From the NCBI GenBank assembly GCA_024681495.1, contig JAILAS010000135.1:1-10155 (forward strand): a DNA stretch of 10,155 nucleotides. The letters are read 5' to 3'. The notes beneath the pieces were generated by a model. The model saw nothing but the letters and a program-made list of their open reading frames with translations, was not told the origin of the DNA and searched no databases. Of the stretch, positions 7,170 through 10,155 are shown in pieces; positions within the stretch are counted from its first letter, which is position 1; each line of letters starts with the position of its first letter. This DNA comes from Eubacterium sp. GTDB lineage: Bacteria > Bacillota > Clostridia > Lachnospirales > Lachnospiraceae. A program made the translations under genes and the position numbers.

Positions 7170-7171
7170 GC
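7115..7171. repeat. 9-bp inverted repeat holding both convergent stop codons
   Basis: GCTTAAGAA at 7115-7123 is the exact reverse complement of TTCTTAAGC at 7163-7171. The minus-strand gene stops in the left arm (TTA 7117-7119) and the plus-strand gene stops in the right arm (TAA 7167-7169), so the tail-to-tail overlap is framed symmetrically. Each arm contains the self-palindrome CTTAAG. Confidence 0.6.
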
Positions 7172-8292
7172 TCGGGCAAAAGCCACTCCTTATAGACGTA
7201 GTCGATGATGGCGGCCAGGGGTATAGCCAGGAGGATTCCTATCACCCCGAACATCTTGCCGAAGACCACGATAGAAACCAGAATCATCAGCGAAGATACG
7301 CCGAAGGTATTTCCGAAGACCTTCGGCTTAAATATGTAGCCGTCGAAGGTCTGGAGAGCGACGGTGAAGATGATGAATCCAAGGGCATACCAGGGGTTCA
7401 CCATGAGCAGGATGAACGCGCCGATTATGCCGCCCGCCATGGGTCCGAAGGTCGGGGCCAGATTCGCGAGGCCGACCACCACCGATACCAAAACCACGTA
7501 GGGGTATCCGGCAATCAGCATGAACACCGCATTGACGCAGCCGACGAAGAGCCCATCCAGCAGGTCAAAGACTATAAATCTAATCAGGATTCTATTACAT
7601 CTCGACCAGAACTTCTTTACGTTCTCGTAGTGATCGGGGCTGAACGCCAGTCTCACGAACCGGTCGAGACCATCCTTCATCGTCTCCTTTTCCACTAGCA
7701 CATAAACCGCTATAAACACGGCGATAAGAATGCTCACGAAGCCAGAGCCCACGTTTATGGTGGCGTTTATGATGGAACTCGAGTGATCCGTGATGTAGCC
7801 GGTTATGGTGGAGAGCACCGAGTCTCCGTAGCTGACCAGGCCGGAGAGGTCCAGATTGAACTGGGAATCATTGCCGCTCGCGGCGGTTATGGCGGCCACC
7901 ATCTTCTGGAGGCTTTCCGCATAGATATCAATGTTCTTCACGAAATTAACTACGCTTTTAACAACTTGCGGAATGAGCGCCACCAGCATGATAACGGTCA
8001 GAAGCAGCACCACCAGCAACGTGGTTATAATAGAGAGATTCCTCGAAATCCCCCTCCTCTTCATTTTCTTATAAAGCGTCCGGTCGAACCACGTAACCAG
8101 CGGATCGAGGACGTAGGCGATGACCACGCCTATCACGACCGTCGAAAAGAATCCAAAAAACGCTTTGACAGCTCCCCATACGTCGGAGATATGCCATAGC
8201 GCCGTAAAAACAGCTGCCGCAACGCACAGGCTCCACGTGAATCTAAGCCAAAACTTCCTATCGTGGTTCTCTGTTCCATTGGGCAGCTTCAT
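7117..8292 (-). CDS. AI-2E family (YtvI/PerM-like) membrane transporter
   Basis: The 391-residue polytopic membrane protein fits the AI-2E (TqsA/PerM/YtvI) family, whose members are proposed exporters or ion antiporters; the substrate here is unknown. Hydrophobic segments occur at about 17-37, 47-64, 88-108, 183-200, 235-258, 262-282, 284-298, 301-315, 330-345 and 346-365. A hydrophilic stretch at about 110-180 after the first three segments is usual for the family. Recognisable motifs are NLAPTFGPMAGGIIGAF (277-293) and LQTFDGYIFKPKVFG (313-327). The tail is charged. The ATG at 8292 is chosen because GAGGGG (8299-8304) lies 6 nt upstream. A longer reading to 8385 would add 31 Arg/Gly-rich residues unlike a membrane protein start. 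It lies downstream of the radical SAM gene but has its own promoter. Its end overlaps rsmF by 53 bp. Confidence 0.85.
   Translation of the reverse strand: MKLPNGTENHDRKFWLRFTWSLCVAAAVFTALWHISDVWGAVKAFFGFFSTVVIGVVIAYVLDPLVTWFDRTLYKKMKRRGISRNLSIITTLLVVLLLTVIMLVALIPQVVKSVVNFVKNIDIYAESLQKMVAAITAASGNDSQFNLDLSGLVSYGDSVLSTITGYITDHSSSIINATINVGSGFVSILIAVFIAVYVLVEKETMKDGLDRFVRLAFSPDHYENVKKFWSRCNRILIRFIVFDLLDGLFVGCVNAVFMLIAGYPYVVLVSVVVGLANLAPTFGPMAGGIIGAFILLMVNPWYALGFIIFTVALQTFDGYIFKPKVFGNTFGVSSLMILVSIVVFGKMFGVIGILLAIPLAAIIDYVYKEWLLPELKKRRQAADAAPSDSDS
7133..7169 (+). terminator. putative intrinsic terminator inside the end of rsmF
   Basis: GAAGG (7133-7137) pairs with CCTTC (7156-7160), and GGC (7138-7140) pairs with GCC (7151-7153), leaving a 2-nt bulge and a 10-nt loop. 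TTTTCTT follows directly at 7161-7167. Only the plus strand has the T-tract. It would end the dnaD-to-rsmF transcript within the last codons, where no free intergenic space exists. The bulge and large loop weaken the call. Confidence 0.4.
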
Positions 8293-8310
8293 ATATTTCC
8301 CCTCTCGCAC

Positions 8311-8397
8311 CGCGCTTCGCCCGCACCGGGCGCTCCCGCGCAATGCCTCTCGCGTTAATTCTAAGAGCGGCCGTCCCCGCGGCACGGGCCACAGCCC
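8311..8397 (-). other. GC-rich structured leader of the AI-2E gene
   Basis: The leader between the promoter and the AI-2E start can form several hairpins. CGCCCG (8318-8323) pairs with CGGGCG (8327-8332) around a 3-nt loop, with CGCG arms at 8311-8314 and 8337-8340 outside it. Shorter 4-bp stems lie at 8370-8383 (GCCG/CGGC) and 8386-8397 (GGGC/GCCC). No known riboswitch class is recognised and no run of T follows a stem, so it is a candidate structured leader, not a terminator. Confidence 0.4.
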
Positions 8398-8412
8398 TCA
8401 CACTCCTATATA

Positions 8413-8441
8413 ATTATACGTTCCGAAGGTTTAATTGTCTA
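8413..8441 (-). promoter_or_regulatory. near-consensus promoter of the AI-2E gene
   Basis: On the minus strand TAGACA (8436-8441) and TATAAT (8413-8418) are separated by exactly 17 bp: five of six and six of six consensus bases for sigma-A. The -35 lies within the last codons of the radical SAM gene, whose stop is at 8431-8433. Transcription should start near 8406, giving a leader of about 114 nt. Confidence 0.75.
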
Positions 8442-9981
8442 CAGTCGAACGCTCTCCGGAATAAGCGGAGATGATGTGCTGCGAGGGACGCAGCTCCTCG
8501 TTGGGATCGCTGATATAGTGCCTGCCGTCGGCGTGGTCGAAGCCGGCCAGCTCGGGGTGCTCCCTCTTCTCGATGGTATAATTCTCGTAGGGGAGCTGCT
8601 TGTGAGTCTGGGATGCCCAGACCTCGTCTGCCGCCTCGCCCCAGACCTTCGCGTACTCGTCGCACTTGGCGCAGAGGTGCTCCACGCTCTCCTCGGACTC
8701 GGCGTTCGTGCCGTGGGCTCCGGTCTTCTCCACGATCTCGCGGAGCAGGTCGGGATTCTCGAGCATCGGGCAGGGACGCAGGTGGTTCCTGTTGAAGGGC
8801 TGACCCTCGTGATATGCCTTAAACAGCGGGCTCTGCAGCATCTCGAGGATGCTGTGGTCGTGTATGTTTCTGTCCGAGAAATGTATGAACACGCAGGGCT
8901 CAGCGTCTCCGCCGGCGTTGATGTGGAAGTAGTTCCTGCCGCCGGCGATGCAGCCGCCGACGAACTCGCCATCATTCTGGAAGTCCATGGGGAAGAACTC
9001 GATGTCGCACTCGTCGGAGCGGATCCAGCGAATCTTCTCGATCATCTTCTTCCTCTGCTCCACGGTGGGCATGAGCGAGGGAACCGCATTGTTCCCGACG
9101 GGCATGTAGTGGAAGTAGAAGCCGAAGCGCGCGCCCTTTTCTGAGATCATGCGCAGGAACTTCTCATCCGTAACGGCCTCGATGTTCTGGCTGGTGTAGC
9201 AGATCGACGTGCCGAAGATGATGCCGTATTTCTTGAAGAGATCCATGGCCTTCATCGCGGCCTCGTAGTGACCGTCACCGCGGCGGGCGTCATTGGTCTC
9301 CGGTGTGCCCTCGATGGACAGCTGGAATGTTATGTTACCCAGGCGCACCACTTCCTTGCAGAAGTCGTCGTCAATGAGCGTGGAGTTATCGAAGATGGCG
9401 AACTCAGCGTCATTGTGCTTCTCCGCGAGGCGCAGGATGTCCTTCTTGCGAACCAGGGGCTCGCCGCCGGTGAGCATGTAGAGGTACGTGCCCAGCTCCT
9501 TGCCCTGGGTGACTATCTTATCCATGTCCTCGAAGGACAGGTTATTCTTTCGGCCGTATGTACCGGACCAGCAGCCCTCGCAGTGCATGTTGCACGCGTC
9601 CGTGGGGTCAAAAAGAATCAACCAGGGTATATTGCAGCCATACTTCTCGCGGTTCTCGCGGATGGTCTTCGTCCCTCGCAGGAACGCCTCATATCCCAGG
9701 TTGAGCATAGTTTTCTTCAGCAGACCGGGATCGGTCTCGTCAACTACCCTGTTGATGAACCTCATCCATCTGTTATCAGGGTCCTGAACGATCTGCCTGA
9801 CCGCCTCGAAGCTCTTATCATCTTTTCCGGTTCCGATAAACTTCTGCGCCAGATCCACCAGCTTCACATACGTGTCGGCGCGTTTCTCCTTGTTACTAAG
9901 GCTCTTGATAAACGGATCAAGCGCCAATGATACAGCCTTTCTCTCTGCTTTGTGGGAAAGGTTCTTTACAGCCAAAGACAT
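8431..9981 (-). CDS. radical SAM enzyme with C-terminal SPASM-like cysteines, substrate unknown
   Basis: The 516-residue cytoplasmic protein has a helical N-terminal region (about 1-112), then a radical SAM domain. Its 4Fe-4S motif is CNMHCEGC (C130, C134, C137) and its SAM-binding motif is TGGEP (171-175). Later cysteines C344, C363, C404, C437 and C440, around CIAGGRNYFHINAGGDAEPC (344-363), resemble a SPASM-type auxiliary cluster region. The enzyme should cleave SAM to a 5'-deoxyadenosyl radical, but the target is not evident. No RiPP precursor, protease or exporter of that type is next to it. AGGAGG (9989-9994) lies 7 nt before the ATG, and a consensus promoter stands upstream, so expression should be high. 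Alternatives are peptide or protein modification, or a lipid or tRNA-related reaction; I cannot choose among them. Confidence 0.85.
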   Translation of the reverse strand: MSLAVKNLSHKAERKAVSLALDPFIKSLSNKEKRADTYVKLVDLAQKFIGTGKDDKSFEAVRQIVQDPDNRWMRFINRVVDETDPGLLKKTMLNLGYEAFLRGTKTIRENREKYGCNIPWLILFDPTDACNMHCEGCWSGTYGRKNNLSFEDMDKIVTQGKELGTYLYMLTGGEPLVRKKDILRLAEKHNDAEFAIFDNSTLIDDDFCKEVVRLGNITFQLSIEGTPETNDARRGDGHYEAAMKAMDLFKKYGIIFGTSICYTSQNIEAVTDEKFLRMISEKGARFGFYFHYMPVGNNAVPSLMPTVEQRKKMIEKIRWIRSDECDIEFFPMDFQNDGEFVGGCIAGGRNYFHINAGGDAEPCVFIHFSDRNIHDHSILEMLQSPLFKAYHEGQPFNRNHLRPCPMLENPDLLREIVEKTGAHGTNAESEESVEHLCAKCDEYAKVWGEAADEVWASQTHKQLPYENYTIEKREHPELAGFDHADGRHYISDPNEELRPSQHIISAYSGERSTVDN

Positions 9982-9988
9982 TTTCTAA

Positions 9989-10017
9989 CCTCCTAAAGCG
10001 CGTTTTAGCGTGCTTTA
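9989..10017 (-). promoter_or_regulatory. strong ribosome binding site next to an inverted repeat
   Basis: AGGAGG (9989-9994) serves the radical SAM gene. Directly upstream, TAAAGCGCG (9994-10002) and CGTGCTTTA (10009-10017) form a 9-bp inverted repeat with one mismatch and a 6-nt spacer. It touches the ribosome binding site and lies within the expected leader. In minus-strand RNA the odd pair is A-C, so the hairpin is slightly weakened. It could be an RNA switch on translation or a DNA operator. Confidence 0.5.
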
Positions 10018-10060
10018 AACCTCTCTAGTCCCATACGATTTGTCTAAAATACTTTAAATA

Positions 10061-10089
10061 ATTATAGATTTTTCCTCATCGGGTGTCAA
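10061..10089 (-). promoter_or_regulatory. perfect sigma-A consensus promoter of the radical SAM gene
   Basis: On the minus strand TTGACA (10084-10089) and TATAAT (10061-10066) are separated by exactly 17 bp (10067-10083), a full 12-of-12 consensus match. Transcription should begin near 10054, leaving a leader of about 70 nt before the ATG at 9981. Confidence 0.88.
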
Positions 10090-10096
10090 CGCACCC
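10081..10096. repeat. short inverted repeat covering the -35 box
   Basis: GGGTG (10081-10085) and CACCC (10092-10096) are inverted around a 6-bp centre, and the TTGACA box (10084-10089) lies inside. It is upstream of the transcription start, so it would act as DNA: a candidate operator for a repressor of this very strong promoter. Arms this short may be chance. Confidence 0.35.
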
Positions 10097-10102
10097 AGCC
10101 AA

Positions 10103-10130
10103 AGAAACCGCCACTCATGTGACGGTTTCT
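10103..10130 (-). terminator. 12-bp hairpin, probable terminator of a minus-strand gene beyond the window
   Basis: AGAAACCGCCAC (10103-10114) and GTGACGGTTTCT (10119-10130) form a 12-bp stem with a 4-nt loop. In minus-strand RNA the single odd pair is a tolerated U-G, whereas in plus-strand RNA it is a C-A mismatch. The minus strand also reads TTTCTTT at the end of the stem. Both favour a minus-strand transcript entering from the right. The T-tract is short, so termination strength is uncertain. Confidence 0.55.
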
Positions 10131-10155
10131 CGCGTATTTGTTTCACTGTAATATT

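Noticed and set aside
6994..7698. 234-residue plus-strand frame across the end of rsmF into the AI-2E gene
   Set aside because: It crosses two real genes out of frame and its product is highly charged, as expected from antisense of membrane codons.
8293..8385. 31-residue N-terminal extension of the AI-2E protein
   Set aside because: A good ribosome binding site precedes the ATG at 8292, and the extension is Arg/Gly-rich and coincides with a structured leader.
8476..9930. Plus-strand reading frames of 222 and 220 residues opposite the radical SAM gene
   Set aside because: These are antisense frames of a strongly supported gene, rich in Leu/Val/Gly/Arg without family motifs.
10089..10118. 10-codon minus-strand frame MSGGFFGWVR as a possible RiPP precursor for the radical SAM enzyme
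   Set aside because: It lies in the terminator-like hairpin upstream of the promoter, has no ribosome binding site and is too short to hold leader and core.

Overview
The window looks like a chromosomal segment of a Gram-positive Firmicute of class Clostridia, most likely a Lachnospiraceae-type gut anaerobe. The grounds are a DnaD-like plus DnaI-like helicase-loader pair (a Firmicutes system), strong GGAGG-type ribosome binding sites, sigma-A-type promoters, a long-form PRPP synthetase and an oxygen-sensitive FMN/4Fe-4S/FAD enoate-reductase-like enzyme. Coding sequence is GC-rich with mostly G/C-ending codons. All enzyme names rest on motif reading, not on a database search.

Left part (1-2568): the 3' end of murC (peptidoglycan synthesis) is followed by a 243-bp gap. 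The gap holds three perfect DnaA boxes (TTATCCACA) and two single-mismatch boxes, all in one orientation, then a probable murC terminator and an extended -10 promoter. This promoter should drive a replication-initiation pair: a DnaD-like protein with two DnaB_2 modules and a DnaI/DnaC-like AAA+ helicase loader, which starts at TTG and is translationally coupled to the gene before it.

Middle (2613-7169): on the same strand follow a divergent long PRPP synthetase-like protein (nucleotide precursor supply), a 668-residue old-yellow-enzyme-type reductase with a 4Fe-4S cluster and an FAD/NAD domain, and an RsmF-type rRNA m5C methyltransferase. Gaps are short (44, 35 and 13 bp) and no clear internal promoter was seen, so all five genes could form one operon. 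A hairpin plus T-tract overlapping the end of rsmF may end it.

Right part (7117-10155): two minus-strand genes face this operon. A radical SAM enzyme of unknown substrate is driven by a textbook TTGACA-N17-TATAAT promoter. Downstream of it, an AI-2E-family membrane protein has its own near-consensus promoter whose -35 lies inside the last codons of the radical SAM gene, followed by a GC-rich, hairpin-forming leader of roughly 110 nt. The AI-2E gene and rsmF overlap tail to tail by 53 bp.

No tRNA, rRNA, CRISPR array, insertion sequence or phage gene was seen. The most interesting signal is the DnaA-box cluster directly upstream of the helicase-loader operon. It suggests that the initiator DnaA controls loader supply, or that this is a DnaA titration or reactivation site.
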